From: Chitinophaga pinensis
GTDB lineage: Bacteria > Bacteroidota > Bacteroidia > Chitinophagales > Chitinophagaceae
Assembly (NCBI RefSeq): GCF_007896845.1
Contig: NZ_VOHS01000005.1
Span: 124,001 to 188,000 of the forward strand
Reading direction: 5' to 3'
DNA: 64,000 nt
In this document: positions 1-9,450 of the stretch, in pieces
Position numbering within the stretch: position 1 is the stretch's first letter
Layout: every line of letters starts with the position of its first letter
The notes under the pieces: generated by a model
What the model was told of the DNA's origin: nothing
Databases searched by the model: none
The model's input: only the letters and a program-made list of their open reading frames with translations
Position numbers and translations under genes: made by a program

Positions 1-868
1 CCTGTTTGCCTGTACGCTGGTAATTGACTGCCGGTGCTTTAAGTCCCATGGCTACATTCACGGCGTGTCTGTTCATCCATTGGGCATTATTGCGATAAGT
101 GGTGGTGTTGATCACCCAGTCCCTGTTACCAAACCAGGTAGTCCATGGAAATGATTGTTGTTCGATTGTTTCTGCCAGTTCGAGCAGATAATCATCTTTG
201 GTAATGCTGTATAGCCATTGGGCCATCATTACATTTTCCGCTCCGCGGGATTGGGCCCATTCGGTCCATTTACCCACCGGCGCTACTTTGAGTGCGTCCA
301 GCTGATAACGGAAGTAGCGGGACATGAACTTGATTACGCGTTTGTCTTCTGTAGCGGAATAATACTGCTGCAATACTTTCAGCATGACCATTTTAGGCCA
401 CCAGTCCTCTCCTTCTGCGGCATGTTCCGGATCAATATCGATCTGGCGGGTGATTTCTGCATTGGTCAGGGGACCGAAATAACCGCTTTTACGCTGATGA
501 TCCAGCGTCCAGTTGACATAGCGTAATACTTTTTCTTTCAGGACAGCGTCATCCAGCAGATAAGCGAGTGGCAATGCGCCGTCCAGCCAGTAAGGAGTTT
601 CCTCCCAGCCATCCCCGCGGCCACCTAGCCAGCCGTTATCATTTTTAATCTTGCCATAATACTCATCCAGATGACCAGATGATCCATGACGCATAATCTG
701 AAGCTGACGTTTGAGCCAGCCCGTGGGTTTAACATTACCCAGACGTAACGCTTCATACGCGGGAGGAGTGTAGGCGCCGGGTGAGACCTGTTTGATGCCG
801 GCTTGTGCCCCCAGTGGTAACATGAAAACCACTGGAAGTGCACAACACACCATCCATTTAATTTTCAT
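1..868 (-). CDS. GH127-like beta-L-arabinofuranosidase family protein (3' end outside window)
   Basis: Incomplete gene of at least 289 codons that reads off the left edge. I chose the ATG at 868 because it begins a clear signal peptide: Lys residues, then a hydrophobic stretch ending LPLGAQA. The mature N-terminus has the PTGWLKRQL and GHLDEYYG segments, followed by GRGDGWEETPYWLDGALPL. These match the DUF1680/GH127 family, (alpha/alpha)6-barrel glycosidases that remove beta-L-arabinofuranose from plant glycans. The product is probably periplasmic or secreted. The catalytic Cys/Glu cluster of GH127 lies in the missing part, so activity cannot be judged. Family placement comes from recalled motifs, and substrate is unknown. 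Confidence 0.7.
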   Translation of the reverse strand, partial: MKIKWMVCCALPVVFMLPLGAQAGIKQVSPGAYTPPAYEALRLGNVKPTGWLKRQLQIMRHGSSGHLDEYYGKIKNDNGWLGGRGDGWEETPYWLDGALPLAYLLDDAVLKEKVLRYVNWTLDHQRKSGYFGPLTNAEITRQIDIDPEHAAEGEDWWPKMVMLKVLQQYYSATEDKRVIKFMSRYFRYQLDALKVAPVGKWTEWAQSRGAENVMMAQWLYSITKDDYLLELAETIEQQSFPWTTWFGNRDWVINTTTYRNNAQWMNRHAVNVAMGLKAPAVNYQRTGKQ

Positions 869-1021
869 TTGCTTGACTTGAGTAGTGAGTAATATGGAAT
901 TTTAACGTGGGCTACAAAATAGGAAATCCTGCTTAATAATACACATTAAAAAGCAATAGAAATCCCCGCTGCTGCGGAGACAGTATAGGATGGTTACTCA
1001 GTAAAAATTACTGGTTACGGG

Positions 1022-1720
1022 TTACAACGATGGCGCGTACAACAATGGCAGTACGTCAGAAATATTGCTGACCTGTCTGAAATTCGGACTATCAATATGC
1101 ACATCTACATGTTCATGTTCCCATGTGATATGATAGGGAATATGAATAGCGCTTCCACCTATACCCAGTACCGGCAATACATCTGATTTCAGGGAGTTAC
1201 CGATCATCAGGAACTGGTCAGGTGTAATATCCAGATGCTTTAACAGCTTGCGGTAATCGGCCTCCTGTTTATCAGACATGACTTCCACATGGTGGAAATA
1301 ATGCAGGACGCCTGAATTGCGCAGTTTACGTTCCTGATCCAGCAGATCACCTTTGGTAGCAACAACAAGGCGGTAATGATCTTTCAGTACGGAGAGTACT
1401 TCGGGGACACCATCCAGTATTTCCACCGGTCTGGCCAGCAGGGCTTTTCCATATTCAATAATCTTTTCCACAGCACTGATATCAATGGTTTTATTGGACA
1501 CTGTCAATGCCGTTTCTATCATTGACAGCATAAATCCTTTAATACCATACCCGTACAGAGACAGGTTTTTGATCTCTGTCTGCAATAGTTCACGTGCGAC
1601 GGTATGCTGTGGTAAATAGCTCTCCATCAGTTGGCAAAAATCGGCTTCTGTTTCGCGGAAATAGGGTTCATTGATCCATAATGTATCATCCGCATCAAAG
1701 GCAATAACTTTTATACTCAT
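1022..1720 (-). CDS. HAD superfamily hydrolase
   Basis: 232 residues, cytosolic. Motif I is DADDT at residues 9-13, where Asp9 is the expected nucleophile and Asp11 the general acid. A helical cap region follows (about residues 20-95). Motif II is the Thr of VVATKGD (about 120), and motif III/IV is the Lys region plus MIGNSLKSDV, the GDxxxD-type metal-binding site, here with Asn replacing the first Asp of the usual GD. It is probably a small-molecule phosphatase of the pyrophosphatase/phosphoglycolate type; substrate is not predictable. It is divergent from the SDR gene starting at 1856, with a 135-bp shared upstream region. Confidence 0.85.
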   Translation of the reverse strand: MSIKVIAFDADDTLWINEPYFRETEADFCQLMESYLPQHTVARELLQTEIKNLSLYGYGIKGFMLSMIETALTVSNKTIDISAVEKIIEYGKALLARPVEILDGVPEVLSVLKDHYRLVVATKGDLLDQERKLRNSGVLHYFHHVEVMSDKQEADYRKLLKHLDITPDQFLMIGNSLKSDVLPVLGIGGSAIHIPYHITWEHEHVDVHIDSPNFRQVSNISDVLPLLYAPSL

Positions 1721-1855
1721 ATGTCTTCAAACTAGGGTTAATGAAACAAAAGTATCCAATAACTATGGGTTTTCCCTGTTTTTTAATCATAAAAGTTCAC
1801 TGCTGTACTGGTGCAGATTTTGTAGTATTTAAACTGTATATTAATACTATTCATC

Positions 1856-3304
1856 TTGAACATACTGCTTACAGGCGCCAATGGTTATATAGGTCAGAGA
1901 TTGATTCCGGTATTACTGGAACAGGGCCATCACATTACCTGTTGTGTCAGGGACAGGGATAGGTTTAACCAGCAGCATGACTATCCGGTATCTGTTATAG
2001 AGATCGACTTTTTGCAGCCGGGGGACACCACCTTCCCCGACAATATTGATGTAGCGTACTATCTGGTGCATTCGATGAGCAGTGGCGGGCAATTTGAGGA
2101 AAAAGAGGCGGTTTCTGCAAGAACATTTGTACGGTTAATCAGCAATACCAGCTGCCAGCAGGTCATCTACCTGACCGGAATAGTCAATCAACAGGACCTT
2201 TCCAGACATCTTGAGTCACGGCTGATGGTAGAGAATATCCTGAAAGAAGGCCCTGTTCCCCTGACAGCATTAAGAGCTGGTATCATCGTTGGCTCCGGCA
2301 GTGCTTCTTTTGAAATTATCCGGGATCTGGTAGAAAAATTACCCGTTATGATCACTCCCCGATGGCTGAACACCCGTTGCCAGCCCATCGGTATCAGAGA
2401 TGTTATATTCTTTCTATGTGGTGTGCTGGGGAAAGCGGCCACCTATCACAGAAATTATGATATAGCAGGGCCTGAAGTACTTACCTATAAGCAGATGTTA
2501 TTGCAATATGCAAGGGTCAGAAAGCTGAAAAGGTATATTATCACCCTGCCTGTCATGACACCCCGGCTATCCTCCTATTGGCTTTATTTCATCACATCTA
2601 CCTCCTATAAACTTGCCGTTAATCTTGTTGATAGTATGAAAGTAGATGTAACAGCAAGGCCTAACAGTCTGGCAGCAGATCTGGGCATCACTTTACTTAC
2701 TTACCAACAGGCGGTTGAACTGGCATTTGGGCGAATAGAACAAAACCTTGTCGCAAGTAGCTGGAAAGATTCATTTTCGTCAGCGAACACACCTCAGACA
2801 TGGATGGACAATATTGAAGTCCCCAGTTTTGGTTGTCTGAAAGATGAGCAAAGCATTCCCATCAATCAGGATGAAACTTTCGTCCTTAATAATATCTGGA
2901 AAATCGGAGGTAACACTGGCTGGTATTATGCCAATACGCTATGGCGGATACGGGGTTTTCTTGATAAACTTGCCGGCGGTGTGGGACTACGGAGAGGCAG
3001 ACGGGACCCGGTAGATATACATGCGGGCGATGCACTGGACTTCTGGCGGGTGCTGGTTGCCGATAAAAAACAACGGAGGTTGTTATTATTTGCAGAAATG
3101 AAACTTCCGGGAGAGGCCTGGCTGGAATTCCAGATAGTAGAAAAAGATAAACAATCTATATTAAAACAAACCGCCACATTTCGGCCACGCGGCTTATGGG
3201 GCAGGCTCTACTGGATGATAATGCTTCCTTTCCACTATTTTATTTTCGGAGGGATGATCCGCCGGCTATCAAACGGAATTTCGAAGCAGACAAAAAAACA
3301 GTAA
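1856..3304 (+). CDS. SDR-family NAD(P)-binding protein with C-terminal DUF2867
   Basis: 482 residues. The start is a TTG: no ATG exists in frame upstream, and the Rossmann motif TGANGYIG begins at residue 6, so a later start would destroy the fold. Residues 1 to about 290 form an atypical SDR/NmrA-like NAD(P)-binding domain. The C-terminal part (about 330-470, with WRIRGFLDKLAGG and LPGEAWLEF) corresponds to DUF2867, an SRPBCC-like ligand-binding region often fused to such SDRs. The biochemical role of this fusion is not established; a redox or quinone/lipid-related function is only a guess. A TerC-family gene begins 32 bp downstream. Confidence 0.8.
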   Translation: MNILLTGANGYIGQRLIPVLLEQGHHITCCVRDRDRFNQQHDYPVSVIEIDFLQPGDTTFPDNIDVAYYLVHSMSSGGQFEEKEAVSARTFVRLISNTSCQQVIYLTGIVNQQDLSRHLESRLMVENILKEGPVPLTALRAGIIVGSGSASFEIIRDLVEKLPVMITPRWLNTRCQPIGIRDVIFFLCGVLGKAATYHRNYDIAGPEVLTYKQMLLQYARVRKLKRYIITLPVMTPRLSSYWLYFITSTSYKLAVNLVDSMKVDVTARPNSLAADLGITLLTYQQAVELAFGRIEQNLVASSWKDSFSSANTPQTWMDNIEVPSFGCLKDEQSIPINQDETFVLNNIWKIGGNTGWYYANTLWRIRGFLDKLAGGVGLRRGRRDPVDIHAGDALDFWRVLVADKKQRRLLLFAEMKLPGEAWLEFQIVEKDKQSILKQTATFRPRGLWGRLYWMIMLPFHYFIFGGMIRRLSNGISKQTKKQ

Positions 3305-3336
3305 GATTGCTGTATCAAACTTAATGCGAACTAAAC

Positions 3337-4143
3337 ATGGAAAATATTTTTTCCGCTGAAGGCCTGTTTACTATAGACTCGTTGATCAGCCTTTTAACCT
3401 TAAGCGTACTTGAAATTGTACTGGGAATTGACAATATTGTTTTTATCTCCATCCTTGCAGGCAAACTGCCTGCAGAAAAACAGAAAAAGGCCCGCCGTCT
3501 TGGCCTGACACTGGCGATGTTTGTCCGCATACTGCTCTTATTATCTATCAGCTGGATCATGTCTCTCACTACCCCTCTTTTTAACGTGGGGGAATGGATC
3601 GGCATTCATTCAGAAAAATGGCTGGAGGCAACAGCTATTTCCGGCAGGGATCTTATCCTGTTGATTGGCGGTCTGTTCCTGATCTATAAAAGCACTGCTG
3701 AAATCCATGAGAAGCTGGAGGGCGGTGAACATACAACTGGTCCGGTTAAACCGGCAAATTTTACCCGGACGATCATCCAGATCCTGTTGCTGGATATCGT
3801 GTTTTCCCTTGATTCTGTGATCACGGCGGTGGGTATGGCCGACCATATTCAGATTATGATCTGTGCAGTAATTATTGCGGTAGGCGTCATGGTAGTGGCC
3901 GCAGAAGGTATCAGCAATTTTGTGAATAAACATCCAACAGTTAAAATGCTGGCGCTTTCTTTCCTCTTACTGATAGGGGTATCACTTATTGCAGAAAGCT
4001 TTGAGCAGCATATTCCTAAGGGGTATATCTATTTTGCAATGGCATTTTCGGTATTTATTGAAATGCTGAATCTGAAGATGAAATCGAAGAGTACAAAGCC
4101 GGTGCAATTACATCAGCCAAGACTGAAAGACAAGGATCAATAG
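3337..4143 (+). CDS. TerC family integral membrane protein
   Basis: 268 residues with about seven hydrophobic segments. The family signature acidic motifs sit in membrane helices: EIVLGIDNIVF near residue 30 and DIVFSLDSVITAVG near residue 150. TerC proteins (Alx/YkoY/MeeF types) are linked to Mn2+ export during metalation of exoproteins and to tellurite resistance. For this member the manganese role is an inference from the conserved intramembrane Asp residues. The C-terminal tail is basic and cytosolic. It follows the SDR gene by 32 bp and may be cotranscribed; no terminator is seen between them. Confidence 0.88.
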   Translation: MENIFSAEGLFTIDSLISLLTLSVLEIVLGIDNIVFISILAGKLPAEKQKKARRLGLTLAMFVRILLLLSISWIMSLTTPLFNVGEWIGIHSEKWLEATAISGRDLILLIGGLFLIYKSTAEIHEKLEGGEHTTGPVKPANFTRTIIQILLLDIVFSLDSVITAVGMADHIQIMICAVIIAVGVMVVAAEGISNFVNKHPTVKMLALSFLLLIGVSLIAESFEQHIPKGYIYFAMAFSVFIEMLNLKMKSKSTKPVQLHQPRLKDKDQ

Positions 4144-4246
4144 CCCGGTGGCCGGCCTCATCTCCCGGAATTTACTTACATTAGCTCGTTATTCTTATAC
4201 CCTACAACCTGAGATTATAGCCGTACTGTAAGCGGATTACAGTACC

Positions 4247-4921
4247 ATGAACATTATGAGGTATCTGTTATATTTTATTTACATCGGATGGCATTGGGGC
4301 ATTGACCTGGCTTTCTTCATTATCAGACATGAGATCCGTGGAGAGAGGAAGTATGGTATCCGTACCATCGGCACGGACAGTCTGGCGGCAGAAGTATCAG
4401 AAGAAGACAGGAAGCATGTAGCCATGTATGAACCTGTCAATTACTACACGGCGACGTGGTTACTTGACCATGTGCAGCCTACAGACCTCGCTACTACCTT
4501 GCTGGATGTTGGTTGTGGCAGAGGGCGGGTACTGGCGATGGGCGCAGCATATGGCTTTCAGGCATTGGCGGGTATTGACTTTTCCCCACGTTTGTATCAG
4601 GCATCCATCCGGATGCGTGACACCTTATATGATCGCTATAAAAACATACAGATCAATGTATCCTGTGAGGATGCCCGTGAATATATCATTCCCGAAACGG
4701 TAGGTGTTATCTTTCTCTTTAATCCTTTTGATGAAACAATCATGGAAGCATTCATCAGTAAAGTGAAAGAAAGCCTTCAACGGCGGCAGCGTCCACTGAA
4801 AATACTCTATGCTAATCCACAGTGTAAGCAACAATGGATAGATGCCGGTTTCCGCGAAACCGATTCTTTTGTCAAAATGGAGATCCTTAAAGGGTGTGTA
4901 TTGGTAAATACCCCTTCTTAG
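4247..4921 (+). CDS. Class I SAM-dependent methyltransferase
   Basis: 224 residues. Residues 1-25 are hydrophobic (RYLLYFIYIGWHWGIDLAFF) and could anchor the protein to the membrane. The SAM-binding motif I is LLDVGCGRGRVLAMG at about residues 84-98, followed by an acidic post-I position (AGIDFS) and a motif IV-like IFLFNPFD. The last matches the FNPF variant seen in some small Bacteroidota methyltransferases. Substrate is unknown. The stop codon is 2 bp from the stop of the convergent thioesterase gene, so the two transcripts must overlap or share a bidirectional end; no hairpin fits between them. Confidence 0.8.
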   Translation: MNIMRYLLYFIYIGWHWGIDLAFFIIRHEIRGERKYGIRTIGTDSLAAEVSEEDRKHVAMYEPVNYYTATWLLDHVQPTDLATTLLDVGCGRGRVLAMGAAYGFQALAGIDFSPRLYQASIRMRDTLYDRYKNIQINVSCEDAREYIIPETVGVIFLFNPFDETIMEAFISKVKESLQRRQRPLKILYANPQCKQQWIDAGFRETDSFVKMEILKGCVLVNTPS

Positions 4922-4923
4922 TA

Positions 4924-5319
4924 TTACTCATCTTCGCGCAGACGCTCATCTGTATAGGTGATCTTTGTACGACCGTGCGGCCATGGAGTGCCGTTTTCAT
5001 CAAGGCTGACAAATACCATTTTATCAACGGTGAGGATTACTTTCTGTGTAATCTTATTTCTTACCTGACAGGCTAAAGTCAGGGAAGTACGTCCGAAGTG
5101 AGTTGCCTTTATCCCCAATTCTACAATATCGCCCTGTTTGGCAGAACTCACGAAATTGATCTCTGACATGTATTTTGTCACACATCTGTTGGTACCCAGC
5201 TGTATAATGGTATAGATAGCTGCCTCTTCGTCTATCCAACGCAGCAGACTGCCTCCAAATAAAGTTCCGTGTGCATTCAGGTCTTCAGGTTTTACCCATT
5301 TACGCGTATAGAAATTCAT
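4924..5319 (-). CDS. Acyl-CoA thioesterase, hotdog fold (YciA/BACH type)
   Basis: 131 residues, a single hotdog domain. The start region contains the typical DLNAHGTLFGGSLLRWIDEEAA, where the Asn-His-x-Gly-Thr-x-Phe-Gly-Gly block on the central helix holds the catalytic acidic residue, followed by KYMSEINFVSSAKQGD. These features match the hexameric YciA/acyl-CoA hydrolase group, which cleaves acyl-CoA to free fatty acid and CoA in the cytosol. Upstream, a CAAAATTA sequence (read TAATTTTG on the coding strand) could be a -7 box, and an 8-bp inverted repeat (GCTCAATA/TATTGAGC) lies in the leader. Confidence 0.9.
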   Translation of the reverse strand: MNFYTRKWVKPEDLNAHGTLFGGSLLRWIDEEAAIYTIIQLGTNRCVTKYMSEINFVSSAKQGDIVELGIKATHFGRTSLTLACQVRNKITQKVILTVDKMVFVSLDENGTPWPHGRTKITYTDERLREDE

Positions 5320-5430
5320 TGCTCAATAATTTAACCGTCCCCGGATATTGAGCGCAAAATTAAAATACAACAAGAGAAATTACGAATCAATTTCAGGGAG
5401 GCCTCTTCAGGGGAGAAAAATATGGGCATA

Positions 5431-5459
5431 AAAAAAACCGCTGCGAGAGCGGTTTTTTT
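5431..5459 (-). terminator. Terminator of tRNA-Gln
   Basis: Perfect stem of 12 bp (AAAAAAACCGCT pairing with its complement) and a 5-nt loop. It lies 3 bp beyond the 3' end of tRNA-Gln, and its A/T tails make it intrinsically bidirectional. Confidence 0.85.
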
Positions 5460-5461
5460 CG

Positions 5462-5532
5462 TTGTCCTACCAGGATTCGAACCTAGACAGTCTGAACCAA
5501 AATCAGATGTACTACCATTATACTATAGGACA
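5462..5532 (-). tRNA. tRNA-Gln (anticodon TTG)
   Basis: 71-nt cloverleaf on the minus strand. The acceptor TGTCCTA pairs with TAGGACA, T8 A9 are present, the D arm contains TAATGGTA, and the anticodon arm TCTGA/TCAGA encloses TTTTGGT (anticodon TTG). The T arm has TTCGAAT and the discriminator is A. CCA is not encoded. It is a solitary tRNA gene with its own terminator. Confidence 0.95.
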
Positions 5533-5703
5533 AACTGTATCTTTAAAATATCTTCTTTCCTATTCAGTCAAAAAACGATGCTTTCTTTTGCAGAAGTGAT
5601 AAACAGATCCGTACCTATCGTACTCCCTATATACCGCGGCTCACCGTGTTTTGGGATGGCGAAATTAGTATTTTTATTAATCTACAAAAAAAGTTTTAAA
5701 AAT

Positions 5704-6756
5704 TTAGCTTTCTCCGACCACTTTTGTCACTTTCTCAGCTATTGCAGCAGGTGGAATCCATTCCATACAGGCATGATCACCACGGAAACAGGGCTTGTTG
5801 CCAAATATAGAACAAGGGCGGCAGGAAAGGCTTTCCAGCTGTACCGCATTGTCTGTTGACTGCCCAAAACCCATAAAACCGGCAAAAGGATGAGTAGCTC
5901 CCCAGATGGAAACAACCGGCACACCAAAAAGAGAAGCCAGATGCATATTAGCTGAATCCATACTGATCATGGTATCCATATTGCTGATAATGGCCATTTC
6001 TTCCGGCAGACGGAATCTTCCTGCGACGATGATTGCTTCAGGGTATTTTACGGCCAGCGTTGTCAGTTGTGCCACTTCTGCTGCTCCCCCACCCATCAGC
6101 AATACTTTTGTCTGTTTCTTTTTCACAAGTACGGCCAGCACTTCTTCCATTTTAGCCAGAGGATACGTTTTCTCCTTATAGGTGGCAAATGGCGCCAGTC
6201 CGATCCACTTATCTCCATTTTTCGGTCCTGTCACTTCCAATATGGCCTCTGTTAACTCCTGACGGCCAAATACAGGCTGTTTTGGATAAATAGTGACCGG
6301 GAGCCCCAATTTCCTGAAAACGTCCGCATATCGCTCTATAGTGCCCGTAAGGGGTATCAGTATCTTTTCTTCCGGACGGGCAAGAGCTTTCTTTTCTGCC
6401 CTGCCTTTATCAATCGCAGCAACTTTTCTGCCACTCAGGCGGAAAAAAGAGCGTACAATCTGTGAGCGCAGCACATGATGCAGGTCGGCAACGGCATCAA
6501 TTTTATGCGCTTTGCTGATTTCCCGGAAAAGCTGGTACAATCCTTTAAATCCCTTGTGGGTTCCTTTCAGATCAGCAGGGAAAAAGACCAGACGGGGAAT
6601 ACCGGCACAGAGGGCACCCCAGTTTTTGTTGGATACGAAAACGATCTGTATACCGGGATTTTGCTCCAATACCTGCTGCATCACGGGAATGGTCATAGCC
6701 ACGTCTCCCATGGCAGAAAACCGGATCGCCAGTATTGTTCTCAGTTTTTCAGGCAT
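5704..6756 (-). CDS. Glycosyltransferase family 9 (LPS heptosyltransferase-like)
   Basis: 350 residues, cytosolic or peripheral to the inner membrane. The N-terminal segment LRTILAIRFSAMGDVAMTIPVMQQV is the GT9 signature with the Gly-Asp pair of the acceptor domain. The C-terminal half carries the nucleotide-sugar domain with LMGGG, SMDSANMHLASLFGVPVVSIWGATHP and the GT9-conserved CSIFGNKPC region. GT9 enzymes add heptose or similar sugars to the LPS inner core; the exact donor is unknown. It starts 3 bp after the stop of the DUF4254 gene, forming a two-gene operon. DUF4254 next to GT9 is a recurring Bacteroidota pairing. Confidence 0.88.
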   Translation of the reverse strand: MPEKLRTILAIRFSAMGDVAMTIPVMQQVLEQNPGIQIVFVSNKNWGALCAGIPRLVFFPADLKGTHKGFKGLYQLFREISKAHKIDAVADLHHVLRSQIVRSFFRLSGRKVAAIDKGRAEKKALARPEEKILIPLTGTIERYADVFRKLGLPVTIYPKQPVFGRQELTEAILEVTGPKNGDKWIGLAPFATYKEKTYPLAKMEEVLAVLVKKKQTKVLLMGGGAAEVAQLTTLAVKYPEAIIVAGRFRLPEEMAIISNMDTMISMDSANMHLASLFGVPVVSIWGATHPFAGFMGFGQSTDNAVQLESLSCRPCSIFGNKPCFRGDHACMEWIPPAAIAEKVTKVVGES

Positions 6757-6759
6757 AAA

Positions 6760-7362
6760 TTATTTTCCCTTGTAGAGCACCGGATTTAAGGAAGGATCGT
6801 TGTACATCTTCATCTGCTTGTACACTTTCATGTATTTTCTGCCTGCAGCGATGTCTTCAAGTAATTGTGTAATAGCACTTCCCAGATCCTGACGTTGTTC
6901 CAGCAGAATGTCCAGCTTACGCTGACAAGCTTCACGGTGTTCCGGTGTAGCATCCGGGCGGGTCGCCTCTTCACGCATGTGATAGATCTTGAGTGCCAGA
7001 ATGGAAAGACGGTCGATCGCCCATGCCGGACTTTCAGTATTGATCGTTGCGCCGGCAACCGGAGCGATATTTTTGTATTGTTCGAGGAAATAGCTGTCAA
7101 TATATTCTACCACATCGGTACGTTCCTGATTGGAACGATCAATCCAACGTTTGATTTCCAATGCTTTTACCGGGTCAATCAATGGATCACGGATGATATC
7201 CTCCAGGTGCCACTGTACAGTGTCAATCCAGTTTTTCAGATACAGCAGGTGTTCAAAAGCTGACTTTTCATGAGGATTGCTGATAGGCTGATGCACACTA
7301 TTGTGCACATGATAATCAGCAATACACTGATCAAATATTTTATTGTACAATTCTGTAGACAT
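6760..7362 (-). CDS. DUF4254 domain-containing protein
   Basis: 200 residues. The ATG at 7362 was chosen because DUF4254 proteins begin just before the conserved YNKIFDQCIADYHV block; a longer reading frame up to 7461 adds 33 residues unlike the family. Mostly helical and Arg/Glu rich, with INTESPAWAIDRLSILALKIYHMREE conserved. Function is not known; neighbourhood with GT9 suggests LPS assembly. A -7-like box (TACATTTG on the coding strand, 7367-7374) ends only 4 nt before the start codon, suggesting a leaderless mRNA, although no good -33 TTTG is visible. Confidence 0.82.
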   Translation of the reverse strand: MSTELYNKIFDQCIADYHVHNSVHQPISNPHEKSAFEHLLYLKNWIDTVQWHLEDIIRDPLIDPVKALEIKRWIDRSNQERTDVVEYIDSYFLEQYKNIAPVAGATINTESPAWAIDRLSILALKIYHMREEATRPDATPEHREACQRKLDILLEQRQDLGSAITQLLEDIAAGRKYMKVYKQMKMYNDPSLNPVLYKGK

Positions 7363-7516
7363 GAGGCAAATGTATATAAATTGATGAAATTGTTTATAAC
7401 AGACCATTACTCTACCGTTTCCATCCGCTGAAATCCCCTGCAGTTCAAGCTTAACATTCAAGTAACATGTACTACTTACATTTATTTTCCATTATAGCAA
7501 CCATATATCAAACGCT

Positions 7517-8035
7517 ATGTCTGATAACCCATCAAGGATACTCTTTGGTCAATTATTTGAAGCCAACAGGGAAAAGGTGTACCGGTTCGCATTCAAACTT
7601 ACCGACGACCGGCAACGGGCGGAGGAAGTGACACAACAATGTTTCATCAAACTATGGGAAAACATCCATAAGGTACAAAAAGACCAGGATGTATTCCCCC
7701 TTCTATTTGTATTTGTAAAACATATTGTGATTGATGAAACGAGAAAACTATACCGTGAAAGAAAATCATTATCACAACTGTCATCCACCCAGATATCAAC
7801 AGACAAGGGGGATGAAGAAACACTGATGCGTAAAGAATTCAGTGAACAGGTCCACAAATTAATTGAACAGATGCCGGAACAACGCCGGAACATCTATCTG
7901 CTTAGCCGTGACAAAGGGAAAAGTCACAAAGAAATTGCAGACCAGCTAAGTCTGTCGCCCATGACTGTAAGAAATCACCTCAACCTCGCCCTGCAATACA
8001 TCAGGCGGGAGATGATGGCCCACTACGATATGTAA
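7517..8035 (+). CDS. ECF-type RNA polymerase sigma-70 factor
   Basis: 172 residues. Region 2 (about residues 10-80: LFEANREKVYRFAFKLT, QQCFIKLWENI) and region 4 (about 118-168: MPEQRRNIYLLSRDKGKSHKEIA, then the helix-turn-helix SPMTVRNHLNLAL) are joined without region 3, as in the Bacteroidetes ECF group that partners FecR anti-sigma factors. An S41 protease lipoprotein follows 20 bp downstream. No FecR gene is adjacent; the only FecR in the window is the minus-strand gene at 15154-16128, about 8 kb away. It may be the displaced partner of that FecR, but this is inference. Confidence 0.92.
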   Translation: MSDNPSRILFGQLFEANREKVYRFAFKLTDDRQRAEEVTQQCFIKLWENIHKVQKDQDVFPLLFVFVKHIVIDETRKLYRERKSLSQLSSTQISTDKGDEETLMRKEFSEQVHKLIEQMPEQRRNIYLLSRDKGKSHKEIADQLSLSPMTVRNHLNLALQYIRREMMAHYDM

Positions 8036-8055
8036 TTCAATCAACCCAATCTGAT

Positions 8056-9438
8056 ATGTACCGCAAGCCCCTTAATGCCCTTGCCTTATCTCTATTGATA
8101 ATTGCCTGTAAAAAAGACGACGTGATCAGGCCGGCGGTCCCTACCGGACCCGTTACCCGGCAGGAGACCAATACCTGGATACTGGATAGTATGCGGTATT
8201 TCTATTTGTGGAATAACGGACTACCTGCGCTGGCGGATAGTCAGCCTGCTGCGGCAGCATTCTTTGCCGGCCTGAAAGACAAAGCGGATCGGTTTTCCGT
8301 GATCTATCAACAGGATGATCCATCCAGTCTTCCCAGATATATGCTGTACTCCTTTGGTCTTACGTTCAACGTCATCAGTTACCCTGCGGCTCCCGGCGGG
8401 GCTATCGGAGTGACCGGTCTTGTTGTACCGGGTTCCGGCGCAGCTATACTGGGTATCAAAAGAGGCGATTATTTTACGGCTATCAACGGTACCACTCTGA
8501 CGACTGCCAATGCGGCTTTGCTCAGTCAGGAGATATTAAACAGTGGTAATGCAGTACTGACGATGGCAACCGTCAATGGAAATACGGTTGTAAAAGGAGA
8601 AGATATTACCCTGACAGCAAGAACGATCCGTGAACAACCTATATATAAACAAAACACACAGCAGGTAAACGGAAAAACAGTTGCGTATCTGTTTTACAAT
8701 GCGTTCGATGACTACTATAACGCGAATGTGCTGAACGCCTTCAAGCAGTTTAAGGCTGCCGGCGCAACAGAACTCATAATTGACTTACGTTATAATGCCG
8801 GTGGCAGTGTGGCCGGCGCTGCTTTACTGAATGCCCTGATTGCCCCGGGGATCAATGAGAATAGTGTATTTGCAAAATATAGCGGCAACAATAACATGGG
8901 GCAGCGTACGGTTTCATATCAGTCAGCACTCTCGGTTCCAGAAACTGGTGGTCCGCTGACATTCAGCAGCCTGACAGCCGGCAGGCTTTCCCTGCAACGT
9001 GTATTTATTCTGACGGGTCCGCAGACAGCTTCTGCTGCCGAACTGACCATCAACACACTAAAGTCTTATATGCAGGTCGTACAGATCGGATTAAGTACAT
9101 TAGGAAAGGACAAGGCGGCAGTTATTATCACAGACATGCGCTCTCCACAGCGTATCCCTTATACGATGCTGCCACTTACTTACAATCTTGCCAATGCAAA
9201 AGGTGAAGGCGGCTATGTGAATGGTATTACACCTGATTACCGTATAGATGAACTATCGGCATTACCGCTATCTCCCGTAGGGCATGCCGGAGATCCACTG
9301 ATTGCAAAAGCAATATCGATCATATCAGGCGGAGGCAGGGAAAGCGTATATCCTGAGACAGTGGTACAAAGATATTTTGACGCGCAGGCGTCAATGGCGG
9401 ATAAGCAGGTATTGAAGATACCAACTGCGTTGAGATAA
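8056..9438 (+). CDS. S41 family (C-terminal processing) peptidase, lipoprotein
   Basis: 460 residues. A short signal peptide ends in a lipobox-like LLIIAC followed by KKDD, typical of surface or periplasmic Bacteroidota lipoproteins. A PDZ-like region lies at about 95-190 and the S41 core at about 200-400. The catalytic Ser is Ser326 in TASAAE and the Lys is Lys351 in TLGKDK; the 25-residue spacing equals that of Prc/CtpA Ser-Lys dyads, so the enzyme should be active. It is probably cotranscribed with the sigma gene 20 bp upstream. This coupling suggests a role in regulated proteolysis or in a sigma-dependent envelope response; the substrate is unknown. Confidence 0.87.
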   Translation: MYRKPLNALALSLLIIACKKDDVIRPAVPTGPVTRQETNTWILDSMRYFYLWNNGLPALADSQPAAAAFFAGLKDKADRFSVIYQQDDPSSLPRYMLYSFGLTFNVISYPAAPGGAIGVTGLVVPGSGAAILGIKRGDYFTAINGTTLTTANAALLSQEILNSGNAVLTMATVNGNTVVKGEDITLTARTIREQPIYKQNTQQVNGKTVAYLFYNAFDDYYNANVLNAFKQFKAAGATELIIDLRYNAGGSVAGAALLNALIAPGINENSVFAKYSGNNNMGQRTVSYQSALSVPETGGPLTFSSLTAGRLSLQRVFILTGPQTASAAELTINTLKSYMQVVQIGLSTLGKDKAAVIITDMRSPQRIPYTMLPLTYNLANAKGEGGYVNGITPDYRIDELSALPLSPVGHAGDPLIAKAISIISGGGRESVYPETVVQRYFDAQASMADKQVLKIPTALR

Positions 9439-9450
9439 ACTGATTTAAAT

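Noticed and set aside
625-843. 72-codon minus-strand frame in the first gene
   Set aside because: It is a shifted frame of the GH127-like gene, whose correct frame starts at 868 with a signal peptide.
6760-7461. Longer 233-residue version of the DUF4254 protein
   Set aside because: The extra 33 residues do not match the family, and the -7 box before the ATG at 7362 supports the shorter form.
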